Assembly: GCF_030817475.1 (NCBI RefSeq)
Contig: NZ_JAUSZJ010000002.1
Coordinates: 828,501 to 892,500, forward strand
Direction: 5' to 3'
Source of the DNA: Streptomyces sp. V2I9
GTDB lineage: Bacteria; Actinomycetota; Actinomycetes; Streptomycetales; Streptomycetaceae
DNA: 64,000 nt
This document shows positions 14,423-26,576 of the stretch, in pieces (within the stretch, counting starts at the first letter, position 1; each line of letters opens with the position of its first letter). A model generated the notes under the pieces. The model did no database searches. It saw only the letters and a program-made list of their open reading frames with translations, and was not told where the DNA came from. Position numbers and translations under genes: made by a program.

Positions 14423-16591
14423 GTGAATCCCCTGACCACCAGCGCCTTCGACCTCCCCGCCCGCCTCTCCCCCAAAGCCGACCCGGCGCTGATCGCCGAC
14501 GACGAGCGGCACTTCGCCGATATCGCCCGCTGCCTGGAACAGTCGATCGCCGAGCTGACCGACCGGCTCGCGGCCGAACGCCGCGCGCCCGGCGGGGCGA
14601 GCCGGCAGGCGATGGACCGGGACGTGGAGATCCACCGCCTGACCGCCCGGCTGCGCGCCCTGCGCCGGTTCGGCCTGGACCTGTGCCTCGGGCACATGGT
14701 CGCCGCCGACGGCTCCGGGCCGCTGTACGTGGGACGGCTCGGCCTGACCGACAGCTCGGGCCGCCGGCTGCTGGTCGACTGGCGCTCCCCCGCCGCCGAA
14801 CCGTTCTTCGGGGCCACCCACGCCGACCCGATGGGACTGGCGAGCCGCCGCCGCTACCGCTGGAACGGCGGCCGGATCAGCGACTACTGGGACGAGGTGT
14901 TCGCCCCGGAGGGCTTCGCCGGGCACGCCGCGGCGCTGGACGACCAGTCCGCGTTCATCGCGAGCCTGGGTTCCACCCGCTCGGCGCGGATGCGCGATGT
15001 GCTGGGCACCATCCAGGCCGACCAGGACGCCGTCATCCGGGCGGGCTCCCGCGGCACGCTCGTCGTCGACGGGGGCCCCGGCACCGGGAAGACCGTCGTC
15101 GCCCTGCACCGCTCCGCCTATCTCCTGTACTCCGACCCGCGCCTGGCCCACCGGCGCGGCGGCGTGCTGTTCGTAGGTCCGCACGAGCCCTACCTCGGGT
15201 ACGTCGCCGATGTCCTGCCCAGCCTCGGGGAGGAGGGCGTGCAGACGTGCACCCTGCGGGATCTGGTCGCGGAGGGGGTGACGGCGGAGGCCGAGAGCGA
15301 TCCGGAGGTGGCACGGCTGAAGGCGTCGGCGGAGCTGGTGAGCGCGGTCGAGGCCGCCGTCCGGTTCTACGAGGAGCCGCCCGCCGAGGGCGTGCGGGTG
15401 GAGACCCACTGGTCCGACATCTGGCTGAGCGCCGCCGACTGGGCCGCCGCGTTCGGGGCGGCGGAGCCGGGAACCCCGCACAACGAGGCGCGCGACCAGA
15501 TCCGGGAGGAGCTGCTGACGATCCTCGTGGACAAGCACGACGGCGAAGCGCCCGAGGAGCAGCTGCGCGCCTCGCTGCGGCGGAACCGGGAGTTGTTCGC
15601 GCTCCTCGACCGCGCCTGGCCGCTGATCGAGGCGGCCGATCTGGTCGGTGACCTCTGGTCCGTACCCGCCTATCTGCGTACGTGCGCCCCCTGGCTGACC
15701 TCCGACGAGGTGCGGCGGTTGCAGCGGGCGGACGCGCAGGCGTGGACGGAATCCGACCTGCCGATCCTCGACGCGGCACGGCAGCGGCTCGGGGATCCGG
15801 AGGCGTCCCGGCGCAGGCGTCGCCATGAGGCGGCGGCCGCCGCCGAGCGCGAGCAGATGGACCGGGTCGTCGACAGTCTGCTCGCCGACGAGACGCTGGC
15901 GGACGCCGACGCGGACGGCGAGGGTGCGCTGGTGATGCTGCGCGGGGCGGATCTGCGGGAGTCCCTGGCCACCGCCGACCGGCCGAGCGGAGTGGAGGCC
16001 GGCCTGCTGGCCGGGCCGTTCGCGCACATCGTCGTGGACGAGGCCCAGGAACTGACGGACGCCCAGTGGCAGATGCTGATCCGGCGCTGCCCGTCCCGGA
16101 GCTTCACCGTCGTCGGGGACCGGGCGCAGGCCCGGCACGGGTTCCCCGAGCCGTGGCGGGAGCGGCTGGAACGGGTCGGTCTCGACCGGATCACCCTGGC
16201 TTCCCTCACCATCAACTACCGGACCCCGGAGGAGATCATGGCGGAGGCGGCGCCGGTCGTCCGGGCCGTGCTCCCCGACGCCAACGTGCCGGTCTCCGTC
16301 CGCAGCAGCGGCATCCCGGTCACCCGCGGCCGCGCCGAGGAGCTGGAGACCGTCCTCGGGCGGTGGCTCGCCGCGCACGACGACGGGACCGCCTGCGTCA
16401 TCGGCGCGCCCGCGTTCCCGGCGACGCCCCGCGTGCGGTCGCTGACCCCGGAGCTGTCGAAGGGCCTGGAGTTCGACCTGGTCGTCCTCGTCGACCCGGA
16501 GGGCTTCGGCGGGGGCGTCGCGGGGGCGGTGGACCGCTATGTCGCCATGACCCGGGCGACCCGCGAACTCGTGGTCCTGACGAGTTCCTGA
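14423..16591 (+). CDS. helR: HelR, HelD/UvrD-like ATPase that protects RNA polymerase from rifamycins
   Basis: This 722-aa superfamily-1 helicase-like ATPase belongs to the HelD group, which bind RNA polymerase, open the clamp and recycle stalled enzyme. HelR members are reported to displace rifamycin from RNA polymerase. Residues about 25-90 form the charged antiparallel coiled coil expected to enter the secondary channel. Walker A GGPGTGKT is near residue 217, Walker B DEAQE near 539, and the late motif YVAMTRATRE near 706. The GTG at 14423 gives MNPLTTSAFDL, the family's usual opening; GGAA upstream is weak. The ATG inside the RAE (14321) is rejected. Expression is probably rifamycin-inducible through the RAE. 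Confidence 0.85.
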   Translation: MNPLTTSAFDLPARLSPKADPALIADDERHFADIARCLEQSIAELTDRLAAERRAPGGASRQAMDRDVEIHRLTARLRALRRFGLDLCLGHMVAADGSGPLYVGRLGLTDSSGRRLLVDWRSPAAEPFFGATHADPMGLASRRRYRWNGGRISDYWDEVFAPEGFAGHAAALDDQSAFIASLGSTRSARMRDVLGTIQADQDAVIRAGSRGTLVVDGGPGTGKTVVALHRSAYLLYSDPRLAHRRGGVLFVGPHEPYLGYVADVLPSLGEEGVQTCTLRDLVAEGVTAEAESDPEVARLKASAELVSAVEAAVRFYEEPPAEGVRVETHWSDIWLSAADWAAAFGAAEPGTPHNEARDQIREELLTILVDKHDGEAPEEQLRASLRRNRELFALLDRAWPLIEAADLVGDLWSVPAYLRTCAPWLTSDEVRRLQRADAQAWTESDLPILDAARQRLGDPEASRRRRRHEAAAAAEREQMDRVVDSLLADETLADADADGEGALVMLRGADLRESLATADRPSGVEAGLLAGPFAHIVVDEAQELTDAQWQMLIRRCPSRSFTVVGDRAQARHGFPEPWRERLERVGLDRITLASLTINYRTPEEIMAEAAPVVRAVLPDANVPVSVRSSGIPVTRGRAEELETVLGRWLAAHDDGTACVIGAPAFPATPRVRSLTPELSKGLEFDLVVLVDPEGFGGGVAGAVDRYVAMTRATRELVVLTSS

Positions 16592-16614
16592 GACGCCGCG
16601 GGGGCGACGGGGCG

Positions 16615-17586
16615 TCAGTGCCAGGGCAGTCCGGCGCGGTGACGCCAGTACGCCTCCGGCTCCTCGACCAGGGCGTCGAGGCTCGCCCGCTGTTCCTCGT
16701 CCAGGTCGACGACGGCCGCATGGAGGTTGCCGGAGAGCTGGGCGGCCGTGGCGGCCCCGGAGAGCACGACGCCCGCCCAGGGCTGGTGCAGGACCAGCGC
16801 GAGGGCGACCGCGTCGCCGCCCACCCCCGCGTCGGCGGCGATCTCCTGGAACACGGCGGGGGCCTCCTCCCCGGCGAGGCGGCCGTTGGCCATGCCCTCC
16901 TTGACGATCACGGTGAGCCCGGCGTCATGGGCCTCGGCGAGCGCCGGCGCGGCCGAGGTCTCCAGGGCGTTGTAGGTGGCCTGGACCGTACGGAAGAGGG
17001 GTTCGCCGTCGACCGTGACGGCGAGGGCGGCCCGGATCGCGTCGGCCTGGCCGGGCCCGCTGGTGGAGAGGCCGACGGTGACGCCGTCGGCGGCCAGGGC
17101 GGCCAGGCGGTGGAGCAGTTCCTTGTCGGTGAGCGCCGGGCTGTCCGGGGTGACGGAGTGGACCTGGTAGAGGCTGAGGCGGTCACCGAGGAGATCACGG
17201 GTCTCGGCGTACTGGCGCTCGAAGGTGGCGAGGCTGTGGTCCTTGACCTCGTGTTCCTTCGCCTCGACGCTCCAGTCGGCGGTGTAGGTGTAACCCCATT
17301 TGGAGCCGACGACGAGGTCGGTGAAGGAGGGCCGGGCGTTCAGCCATTCCGCGAGGAACTCCTCGGCGCGGCCGTAGGAGCGGGCGGTGTCGACGTACCG
17401 GACGCCCTGGGCGTAGGCCGCGTCCAGCAGTTCGTGGGTGCGGGCGCGCAGGGCGTCGGGGTCGCGGTCGGCGGGGAGGTCCCGGTCGCGGTGGAGATTG
17501 ATGTAGCCGGGCCTCCCCACGGCGGCCAGGCCCAGCCCGATGTGGGCGGTCGGGGTCGTCGCGGCGGCCAGGGCGGCGAAGGGCAT
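16615..17586 (-). CDS. Aldo/keto reductase
   Basis: This 323-aa NAD(P)H-dependent oxidoreductase has the TIM-barrel signature of the family. It shows the YVDTARSYGRAEEFLAEWL segment (catalytic Asp and Tyr), VGSKWGYTYTADW (catalytic Lys position), LYQVHSV (active-site His strand) and IVKEGMANGRL near the cofactor site. The physiological substrate is unknown. The ATG at 17586 has AGGAG six bases upstream. It is convergent with helR, 23 bp apart, and lies downstream of argH on the same strand with a 111-bp gap, so it may be a separate unit. Confidence 0.88.
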   Translation of the reverse strand: MPFAALAAATTPTAHIGLGLAAVGRPGYINLHRDRDLPADRDPDALRARTHELLDAAYAQGVRYVDTARSYGRAEEFLAEWLNARPSFTDLVVGSKWGYTYTADWSVEAKEHEVKDHSLATFERQYAETRDLLGDRLSLYQVHSVTPDSPALTDKELLHRLAALAADGVTVGLSTSGPGQADAIRAALAVTVDGEPLFRTVQATYNALETSAAPALAEAHDAGLTVIVKEGMANGRLAGEEAPAVFQEIAADAGVGGDAVALALVLHQPWAGVVLSGAATAAQLSGNLHAAVVDLDEEQRASLDALVEEPEAYWRHRAGLPWH

Positions 17587-17697
17587 CACGAGCTCCTCGG
17601 GTCGGGTTTCGGATACTCCTACCCCGGTGAGCCCGGCCCGCGACACCCTTCGCCCATCCGGTGCGACGCCGCTCCGGCGCGCGCCCGGCGGGACCTC

Positions 17698-19263
<1,566 letters not shown>

Positions 19264-20457
19264 TCAGACGAGGTCGCGCTTGGCCGCGATCTTCGACGAG
19301 AGGCCGAAGATCTCGATGAAGCCCTGCGCCTTGGACTGGTCGAAGGTGTCGCCCGAGTCGTAGGTGGCGAGGTTGAAGTCGTACAGCGACTCCTCGGACT
19401 TCCGGCCGGTGACGACGGCGCGGCCGCCGTGCAGGGTCATCCGGATGTCGCCGGTGACATGCTGGTTGGCCTCGTTGATGAAGCCGTCCAGGGCCCGCTT
19501 CAGCGGGGAGAACCACAGGCCGTCGTAGACCATCTCGCCCCACCGCTGCTCGACCTGCCGCTTGTAGCGGGCCAGCTCACGCTCGACGGTGACGTTCTCC
19601 AGCTCCTGGTGGGCGGTGATCAGTGCGATCGCGCCGGGCGCCTCGTACACCTCGCGGGACTTGATGCCCACGAGCCGGTCCTCGACCATGTCGATCCGGC
19701 CGATGCCCTGGGCGCCGGCCCGCTCGTTGAGCTGCTGGATCGCCTGGAGGACGGTGACGGGGCGGCCGTCGATGGCGACCGGGACGCCTTCCTTGAAGGA
19801 GATGACGACCTCGTCGGCCTCGCGCGGGGCGGCGGGGTCGGAGGTGTACTCGTAGATGTCCTCGATCGGCGCGTTCCAGATGTCCTCCAGGAAGCCCGTC
19901 TCGACAGCCCGTCCGAAGACGTTCTGGTCGATGGAGTACGGGGACTTCTTGGTGGTCACGATCGGGAGGTTCTTCTCCTCGCAGAACGCGATCGCCTTGT
20001 CACGGGTCATCGCGTAGTCGCGGACCGGGGCGATGCACTTCAGGTCGGGGCCGAGGGCGGAGATCCCGGCCTCGAACCGGACCTGGTCGTTGCCCTTGCC
20101 GGTGCAGCCGTGGGCGACGATCCCGGCGTTGTGCTTGTGGGCCGCGGCGACGAGGTGCTTGACGATGGTCGGCCGGGAGAGCGCCGAGACCAGCGGGTAG
20201 CGGTCCATGTAGAGGGCGTTGGCCTTGATCGCCGGGAGGCAGTACTCCTCGGCGAACTCGTCCTTCGCGTCCGCGACCTCGGCCTCGACGGCACCGCAGG
20301 CGAGCGCGCGCTTGCGGATGACGTCCAGGTCCTCGCCGCCCTGGCCGACGTCCACGGCGACGGCGATGACCTCGGCGCCCGTCTCCTCGGCGATCCAGCC
20401 GATGGCGACGGAGGTGTCCAGGCCGCCCGAGTAGGCGAGTACGACGCGCTCGGTCAC
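19264..20457 (-). CDS. argG: Argininosuccinate synthase
   Basis: This 397-aa cytoplasmic enzyme joins citrulline and aspartate using ATP to give argininosuccinate. The ATP pyrophosphatase loop [11 protein letters not shown] is at residues 8-18, followed by ASN-family segments such as [14 protein letters not shown] and [13 protein letters not shown]. It starts at GTG 20457 with AAGGAG about six bases upstream. A near-consensus promoter overlapped by AT-rich ArgR-type boxes lies upstream. In S. coelicolor, as I recall, argG is elsewhere in the genome, so argG-argH adjacency is a lineage trait. Confidence 0.96.
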   Translation of the reverse strand: MTERVVLAYSGGLDTSVAIGWIAEETGAEVIAVAVDVGQGGEDLDVIRKRALACGAVEAEVADAKDEFAEEYCLPAIKANALYMDRYPLVSALSRPTIVKHLVAAAHKHNAGIVAHGCTGKGNDQVRFEAGISALGPDLKCIAPVRDYAMTRDKAIAFCEEKNLPIVTTKKSPYSIDQNVFGRAVETGFLEDIWNAPIEDIYEYTSDPAAPREADEVVISFKEGVPVAIDGRPVTVLQAIQQLNERAGAQGIGRIDMVEDRLVGIKSREVYEAPGAIALITAHQELENVTVERELARYKRQVEQRWGEMVYDGLWFSPLKRALDGFINEANQHVTGDIRMTLHGGRAVVTGRKSEESLYDFNLATYDSGDTFDQSKAQGFIEIFGLSSKIAAKRDLV

Positions 20458-20485
20458 GGGTTTCTCCTTACGGTGCAGTCACTGA

Positions 20486-20522
20486 TGGGTATAACTATGC
20501 AGTGGTCCGTATGTTTTGTCAA
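20486..20522 (-). promoter_or_regulatory. argG promoter with overlapping ArgR (ARG) boxes
   Basis: On the minus strand, TTGACA (20517-20522) and CATAGT (20494-20499) are separated by 17 bp, a near-consensus vegetative promoter. The surrounding AT-rich segments ACAAAACATACGG and TGCATAGTTATACC resemble the ARG boxes before argC, here covering the minus-10. ArgR bound with arginine would block this promoter. Confidence 0.7.
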
Positions 20523-20633
20523 AGCTCCAGGTCAGAGCGGCGAAGCTGGGCACAGGGGCGGAAAATGCCGATGCTCCTCGGCCGGACGCACCTAGCATCG
20601 GCGGGATCGGGGGTTGACGGACGAGGGGGACGC

Positions 20634-21917
20634 GTGGACGGATGGGACGGGGCAGCCGTGCGCGCCGTGGTGCGGGTGTGCGAGGGTGCGACGCCCGCCG
20701 AGGCGTTCGACACGGCGTCGGCCGGGGCGTGGCTCGCCTTCGACGCCGCCGTACGGACGCTCGACGACCGGCCGTGGCTGCGGCCCCGCCCACCCGACGG
20801 GACCGAACGCCCGGCCCCGAGGCTGCTGGACCGGTTGCGCGGACGTGTCGCCGCCCCCGTCCCGGCACCGCCACCGGCCGTCGCCCTGTGCGACCGGGAC
20901 GGGCGGGTCCGGGAAACGGCGCTGGACGCGGTCCGCACCGCCCCGGAGCTGCGACCGCTCCTGGCGGTGCGGTGTGCGGACTGGGCTCCCCCGGTCCGTG
21001 AGCGGGCGCGGACGCTGCTGGCCGAGTTGCCCGGCGACGCCCTGTTCCCGCTGGCCGAACTGATCCTGCGGCTGGCGCGGCGGGACCGGGGCGGTTTCGC
21101 CCGCGGTCTGCTGGAGGCCGCGCTGCGTGAGGGCCCGGCGGCCGAGGTGCTGGCGCTGACGGCCCACCCGGACCGGGAGACGTACCGGTGTGCGTTCCGG
21201 ATCGCGGTGGAACGCGGGCTGCTGACCCCGACGGAGCTGGCGACCACGGCGGCGACCTGCGGGGACATCACCCTCCAGGACCTGTGCGCGGATGCCGCCG
21301 TCTCCGCGTCGGCGCGACCGCGAGGTGGGGACGCCGAGAACCCGCCCCCGGACGCCGCCGTGCTGGACCGTCTGCTGACGGCCCGCTCGCCCCGCGTGCG
21401 TTCGGCGGGCGTGACCGCGCTGCGTCGGGCCGGGCGCCACAGTGACGCCGAGCCGTTCCTCCACGACCGGTCCGCCCTCGTACGGGCCTGCGCGCGCTAT
21501 GTGGTGCGGCAGGGCGGCGTCGACCCGCAGCCCCTCTACCGGGCCCGGTGCGCCGAACCGGCCGCGCACCCGGGGGCCGCCGCCGGGCTCGGGGAGTGCG
21601 GAGACCGGACGGTGGACGCCGAGGTGCTGTGGGCCCTCGCGGAGCACCCGCTCCCCGCCGTGCGGCTGCACGCGATCACGGGTCTGCGCGCACTGGACGC
21701 GGTGGCACGGGAGCGGCTGACACCGCTGCTGGACGACCCGAGCCCGGCCGTGGTGCGGGCGGCGACCAGGGCGCTGCTGCCGGACGCCGCCGGGATTCCG
21801 GAGCCCCTGCTGCGCGCGTGGGCGGCGCCGGACCGGCCTCGCGCGGTGCGGGTGGCGGCCGCTCGGCTGCGGCGGGCGGCGGAGCGGCACCGGCGACCGG
21901 GGACGGGCTACCGCTGA
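20634..21917 (+). CDS. HEAT-repeat-like protein of unknown function
   Basis: This 427-aa protein is built of Ala/Leu/Arg-rich helical repeats of 30-40 residues, for example AVLDRLLTARSPRVRSAGVTALRRAG and similar units ending in LHAITGLRALD and AVVRAATRALL. Such HEAT or PBS-lyase-like scaffolds usually bind proteins. No signal peptide or catalytic motif is seen. The GTG at 20634 has GAGGGGG four bases upstream; the frame is open earlier but contains no better start. It is divergent from argG, with no evident arginine-related role. GC3 is very high, so this is a native gene. Confidence 0.75.
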   Translation: MDGWDGAAVRAVVRVCEGATPAEAFDTASAGAWLAFDAAVRTLDDRPWLRPRPPDGTERPAPRLLDRLRGRVAAPVPAPPPAVALCDRDGRVRETALDAVRTAPELRPLLAVRCADWAPPVRERARTLLAELPGDALFPLAELILRLARRDRGGFARGLLEAALREGPAAEVLALTAHPDRETYRCAFRIAVERGLLTPTELATTAATCGDITLQDLCADAAVSASARPRGGDAENPPPDAAVLDRLLTARSPRVRSAGVTALRRAGRHSDAEPFLHDRSALVRACARYVVRQGGVDPQPLYRARCAEPAAHPGAAAGLGECGDRTVDAEVLWALAEHPLPAVRLHAITGLRALDAVARERLTPLLDDPSPAVVRAATRALLPDAAGIPEPLLRAWAAPDRPRAVRVAAARLRRAAERHRRPGTGYR

Positions 21918-22008
21918 ACCCCGGGCGGAGACCCGGACCTGCGCACCGCTGGGCCGTACGGAGCAGGCCCGGTGGGGACTCGCCCCCGGCCGCCGTACGG
22001 TCCGGAGC

Positions 22009-22725
22009 ATGCGCAGATCACCGGTGACCGCCGCCGTACTCCTCGCCCTGGCCGGCTCTCTCGCGGCCGGGCCCGCCGACGCCTCCGCCACCGACGCGCC
22101 TCCCCTGCCGGACCGGCTCGCGGACACCGGCGGCGGCTCCCAGCTGATCACCGCCGAGGCTCCGCACGCGGACTCCACGACCGGCACGGTGACCTGGTGG
22201 GAGCGGCGCGGCGGCCGGTGGGCCGAGGCGGGGTCGTCGCCCGCGCGGTTCGGGGCCAACGGGCTGGCCGAGGGGACGACGCGGGAGCAGGGCACCAGCA
22301 CCACCCCGGCCGGACTGTACGACCTGCCGTACGCCTTCGGCATCGAGGAGGCCCCGGCCGGCACGACGTATCCGTACCGGAAGGTGGACGACGACTCCTG
22401 GTGGTGCCAGGACAACGCGTCGGCGGCGTACAACCGCTGGGTGGAACCGCGCCCCGCCCACTGCCGGGCGGACGAGGCGGAGCACCTGGTCTCCTACGGC
22501 ACGCAGTACGCCCACGCGCTGGTGATCGGCTTCAACTACGAGCGGCCGGTACGGGGCCGGGGCGCGGGCATCTTCCTGCATGTGGACGGGCGCGGGGCGA
22601 CGGCCGGGTGCGTCTCGGTCCCGGCCGGGGCGATGGCGGAGATCCTCGACTGGGTGGACCCGCAGCGCGCACCGCACATCGCCGTCGGGACCTCCGCGGG
22701 CCCGACCGCGATCACGCGTTACTGA
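22009..22725 (+). CDS. Secreted L,D-transpeptidase (YkuD-like)
   Basis: This 238-aa protein probably forms or edits cell-wall crosslinks outside the membrane. It has a signal peptide (MRRSPVTAAVLLALAGSL, cleavage near ADAS, residue about 26). The catalytic region HVDGRGATAGCVSVP contains His191 and the nucleophile Cys201 in the H-x9-C arrangement of YkuD-type enzymes. The upstream SSPARFGANGL and TPAGLYDLPYAFG segments match the family's substrate-side loop. It is convergent with argR, only 10 bp apart, and has no visible Shine-Dalgarno of strength. Confidence 0.82.
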   Translation: MRRSPVTAAVLLALAGSLAAGPADASATDAPPLPDRLADTGGGSQLITAEAPHADSTTGTVTWWERRGGRWAEAGSSPARFGANGLAEGTTREQGTSTTPAGLYDLPYAFGIEEAPAGTTYPYRKVDDDSWWCQDNASAAYNRWVEPRPAHCRADEAEHLVSYGTQYAHALVIGFNYERPVRGRGAGIFLHVDGRGATAGCVSVPAGAMAEILDWVDPQRAPHIAVGTSAGPTAITRY

Positions 22726-22735
22726 ACGGGGATGC

Positions 22736-23272
22736 TCAGCGGTCGTTCTGAGCGAGCGCCAGCAGATGGTCGGCGAGCGCCTGGCCGCCGTGCGGGTCGC
22801 GGCTGATGAGCATCAGGGTGTCGTCGCCCGCGATGGTACCGAGGATGTCGTGCAGTTCGGCCTGGTCGATGGCCGAGGCGAGGAACTGGGCCGCGCCCGG
22901 CGGGGTGCGCAGCACCACGAGGTTGGCCGAGGCCTCCGCCGAGATGAGCAGTTCGACGGAGAGCCGGCGCATCCGCTCCTCCTTGGCCGAGCCGCCCAGC
23001 GGGGCCTGCGGGGTGCGGAATCCGCCCTCGCTGGGCACCGCGTAGATCAGCTCGCCGCCGGTGTTGCGGATCTTCACCGCACCCAGCTCGTCCAGGTCGC
23101 GGGAGAGCGTCGCCTGGGTGACGCTCAGCCCGTCGTCGGCGAGGAGCTTGGCCAGCTGGCTCTGCGAGCGGACCGGCTGCCGGTTCAGGATGTCCACGAT
23201 CCGGCGGTGGCGGGCGGTGCGGGTCTGCGGCACGGACGGTCCGCCGTGCTCGGTTTCCTGCGCCTCGGTCAT
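22736..23272 (-). CDS. argR: ArgR arginine repressor
   Basis: This 178-aa hexameric repressor senses arginine and controls the arginine regulon. The N-terminal winged helix (residues about 18-85) includes [20 protein letters not shown], and the C-terminal oligomerisation and arginine-binding domain contains the [15 protein letters not shown] motif. It is the last gene of argCJBDR, 25 bp after argD. The ATG at 23272 has GAGG eight bases upstream. Its probable targets here are the boxes before argC (27720-27753) and argG (20486-20522). Confidence 0.95.
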   Translation of the reverse strand: MTEAQETEHGGPSVPQTRTARHRRIVDILNRQPVRSQSQLAKLLADDGLSVTQATLSRDLDELGAVKIRNTGGELIYAVPSEGGFRTPQAPLGGSAKEERMRRLSVELLISAEASANLVVLRTPPGAAQFLASAIDQAELHDILGTIAGDDTLMLISRDPHGGQALADHLLALAQNDR

Positions 23273-23297
23273 CGTCGTCGCCTCATTCTCCGGAGGC

Positions 23298-24503
23298 TCA
23301 TGCTCCGGATCGTCCGTCCCCGTGTGCCGCGTCGAGAGCGCTCGGCAGGATCTCCAGGAACGCGTCCACCTCCGCGTCACCGATGATCAGCGGCGGCATG
23401 AGCCGTACGACATCGGGGGCGGGCGCGTTCACCAGGAGGCCGGCTCCCTGGGCCGCCTGCTGCACCTGCGGTGCGAGGGGTCCGGTGAGCACGATACCCA
23501 GCAGCAGGCCCGCGCCGCGGACGTGGGAGACCAGGGGGTGTCCCAGCGCCTCCACACCGGCGCGGATCTTCTCCCCGAGCCGCTTGACCTCGTCGAGCGC
23601 GCCGTCGGCCGCGAGAGTGTCCAGGACGGCGAGTCCGGCGGCGCAGGCCACCGGGTTGCCGCCGAACGTCGTGCCGTGGTGCCCCGGTTCCAGCAGGGCG
23701 GCAGCCGGGCCGAAGGCGACCGTCGCGCCGATCGGCAGGCCGCCGCCGAGGCCCTTGGCGAGCGTGACGACGTCGGGCTCGACCCCCTGGTGGGCCTGGT
23801 GCTCGAACCACTGGCCGCAGCGGCCGATCCCGGTCTGCACCTCGTCCAGGACGAGCAGCGTCCCCGTGGTCCGGGTGATCTCCCGTGCGGCCTCCAGGTA
23901 GCCCTTGGGCGGGACGACGACCCCGTTCTCGCCCTGCACCGGTTCGATGATCACCAGCGCGGTGTCGGTGGTCACCGCGGCCCGGAGCGCGTCGGCGTCC
24001 CCGTACGGCACGTGGGTGACGTCGCCGGGGAGCGGGACGAACGGCTTCTGCTTCCCCGGCTGGCCGGTCAGGGCGAGCGCTCCCATCGTCCGGCCGTGGA
24101 AGCCGCCGTCGGAGGCGACCATGTGGGTGCGCCCGGTGAGGCGGCCGATCTTGAACGCGGCCTCGTTGGCCTCGGCGCCCGAGTTGGCGAAGAAGACCCG
24201 GCCCGGACGGCCGAACAGCTGGAGCAGCCGCTCGGCGAGCGCGACGGGCGGCTCGGCGATGAACAGGTTCGACACATGGCCGAGAGAGGCGATCTGGGCG
24301 GAGACGGCCCGGACGACGGCGGGGTGGGCGTGGCCGAGGGCGTTGACCGCGATGCCGCCGACGAAGTCGAGGTAGCGGGCGCCGTCCTCGTCCCAGACGT
24401 GGGCGCCCTCGCCGCGGACGAGGGGCAGGCGGGGGGTGCCGTAGTTGTCCATCAGCGCGCCCCGCCACCGCGAGGTGAGTCCCGTGCCCTCTGTGCCGGT
24501 CAT
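23298..24503 (-). CDS. argD: Acetylornithine aminotransferase
   Basis: This 401-aa PLP enzyme converts N-acetylglutamate semialdehyde to N-acetylornithine. The class III aminotransferase signature [15 protein letters not shown] is followed by [14 protein letters not shown], where the lysine near residue 249 holds PLP. Its start (24503) overlaps the argB stop by four bases (ATGA), so translation is coupled. The related succinylornithine or 4-aminobutyrate transaminases are excluded by the operon context. Confidence 0.96.
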   Translation of the reverse strand: MTGTEGTGLTSRWRGALMDNYGTPRLPLVRGEGAHVWDEDGARYLDFVGGIAVNALGHAHPAVVRAVSAQIASLGHVSNLFIAEPPVALAERLLQLFGRPGRVFFANSGAEANEAAFKIGRLTGRTHMVASDGGFHGRTMGALALTGQPGKQKPFVPLPGDVTHVPYGDADALRAAVTTDTALVIIEPVQGENGVVVPPKGYLEAAREITRTTGTLLVLDEVQTGIGRCGQWFEHQAHQGVEPDVVTLAKGLGGGLPIGATVAFGPAAALLEPGHHGTTFGGNPVACAAGLAVLDTLAADGALDEVKRLGEKIRAGVEALGHPLVSHVRGAGLLLGIVLTGPLAPQVQQAAQGAGLLVNAPAPDVVRLMPPLIIGDAEVDAFLEILPSALDAAHGDGRSGA

Positions 24504-25429
24504 GATGTCCCCTGTTCAGAACCTGTGTGTACGTCGATGGGGGCGTCCGGCACGACCATGGTGCCGATGCCTTCGTCGGTGAAGATCTCCAGCAGGATCG
24601 AGTGCTGGACGCGGCCGTCGATGACGCGGGCGGTCTCGACGCCGTTGCGCACGGCGTGCAGACAGCCCTGCATCTTGGGGACCATGCCGCTGGACAGCTC
24701 GGGCAGCAGCTTCTCCAGCTGGCTCGCGGTGAGCCTGCTGATGACGTCGTCGCTGTTGGGCCAGTCCTCGTACAGCCCCTCGACGTCGGTGAGGACCATC
24801 AGCGTCTCGGCGTTCAGCGCGGCGGCGAGCGCGGCGGCGGCGGTGTCGGCGTTGACGTTGTAGACGTGGTGGTCGTCGGCGGAGCGGGCGATCGAGGAGA
24901 CGACCGGGATGCGGCCGTCGTCCAGCAGCGCCTGGATGGCCCCGGTGTCGACGGCGGTGATCTCTCCGACCCGCCCGATGTCGACGGATTCGCCGTCGAT
25001 GGTGGGGCGGTGCTGGGTGGCGGTGATGGTGTGGGCGTCCTCGCCTGTCATGCCGACGGCGAGCGGCCCGTGCTGGTTGAGGAGGCCGACCAGCTCACGC
25101 TGGACCTGCCCGGCGAGCACCATCCGGACGACGTCCATCGCCTCGGGGGTGGTGACGCGCAGCCCGGCCTTGAACTCGCTGACCAGGCCCTGCTTGTCGA
25201 GCTGGGCGCTGATCTGCGGGCCGCCGCCGTGCACGACGACGGGCTTGAGGCCGGCGTGCCGCAGGAAGACGACGTCCTGGGCGAAGGCGGCCTTCAACTC
25301 CTCGTCGATCATGGCGTTGCCGCCGAACTTGATGACGACGGTCCTGCCGTGGTGGCGGGTCAGCCAGGGCAGCGCCTCGATGAGGATCTGCGCCTTCGGG
25401 AGTGCGGTGTGCTTCCGCGCCGTCGTCAT
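24500..25429 (-). CDS. argB: Acetylglutamate kinase
   Basis: This 309-aa amino-acid kinase phosphorylates N-acetylglutamate, usually the arginine-inhibited control point of the pathway. Motifs include [10 protein letters not shown] near the N-terminus, the [10 protein letters not shown] substrate loop and [16 protein letters not shown] near the ATP site. An N-terminal helix ([17 protein letters not shown]) of the type linked to arginine-sensitive hexameric enzymes is present. It overlaps both neighbours by four bases (argJ stop and argD start). Confidence 0.96.
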   Translation of the reverse strand: MTTARKHTALPKAQILIEALPWLTRHHGRTVVIKFGGNAMIDEELKAAFAQDVVFLRHAGLKPVVVHGGGPQISAQLDKQGLVSEFKAGLRVTTPEAMDVVRMVLAGQVQRELVGLLNQHGPLAVGMTGEDAHTITATQHRPTIDGESVDIGRVGEITAVDTGAIQALLDDGRIPVVSSIARSADDHHVYNVNADTAAAALAAALNAETLMVLTDVEGLYEDWPNSDDVISRLTASQLEKLLPELSSGMVPKMQGCLHAVRNGVETARVIDGRVQHSILLEIFTDEGIGTMVVPDAPIDVHTGSEQGTS

Positions 25430-26576
25430 GAGCTGTACGCGCTGTTCTCGTGGACGTAGTCCGCGGTGAGGTCGTTGGCCCAGATGACGGCCGACTCGGC
25501 GCCGGCGGCGAGGTCGGCGGTGATCCTGACCTCCCGGTAGCGCATGTCGACGAGGTCGCGGTCCTCGCCGACGCCGCCGTTCCTGCAGACCCAGACGTCG
25601 TTGATGGCGACGTTCAGCCGGTCCGGCTCGAAGGCGGCCTTCGTGGTGCCGATGGCGGAGAGGACGCGGCCCCAGTTGGGGTCCTCGCCGTGGATGGCGC
25701 ACTTGAGGAGGTTGTTGCGGGCGATGGACCGCCCGACCTCGACGGCGTCGTCCTCGGTGGCCGCGTTGATCACCTCGATCCGGATGTCCTTGGACGCGCC
25801 CTCGGCGTCGCCGATGAGCTGCCGGGCGAGGTCCGCGCAGACGGCCCGTACGGCCTCGGCGAACTCGTCCCGCGCCGGGGCGATGCCGCTGGCTCCGGAG
25901 GCGAGCAGCAGCACGGTGTCGTTGGTGGACATGCAGCCGTCGGAGTCGACCCGGTCGAAGGTGGTGCGGGTGGCCTCGCGCAGTGCGGCGTCCAGCTCCG
26001 GTGCGGGGACGTCGGCGTCGGTGGTCAGGACGACGAGCATGGTGGCGAGGCCGGGGGCGAGCATGCCCGCGCCCTTGGCCATGCCGCCGACGGTCCAGCC
26101 CTCGCCGCCCGCGACGGCCGTCTTGTGCACGGTGTCGGTGGTCTTGATCGCGATGGCGGCCTTCTCACCGCCGTGCTCGCTGAGGGCGGCGGCGGCCTTC
26201 TCGATGCCGGGGAGCAGCTTGTCCATCGGGAGCAGGATGCCGATGAGCCCGGTCGAGGCGACGGCGATCTCGCCCGCGCTGTGGCCCGGGAGCACCTCGG
26301 CGGCCTTCTCGGCGGTGGCGTGGGTGTCCTGGAAACCCCGGGGCCCCGTACAGGCGTTGGCACCGCCGGAGTTGAGGACGACGGCGGTGACCTCGCCGCC
26401 CTTGAGGACCTGCTCCGACCAGAGGACGGGTGCGGCCTTGACGCGGTTGGAGGTGAACACGCCCGCGGCGGCGCGGCGCGGGCCGTTGTTGACCACGAGC
26501 GCCAGGTCCGGGTTCCCGCTCTCCTTGATTCCCGCGGCGATGCCCGCCGCGGAGAATCCCTGTGCTGCCGTGACGC

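Noticed and set aside
14321..14423. ATG at 14321 as the helR start, giving MGGLAARPP
   Set aside because: The ATG lies inside the RAE palindrome. GTG 14423 gives the expected family N-terminus and standard length; the palindrome encodes the same residues wherever it occurs.
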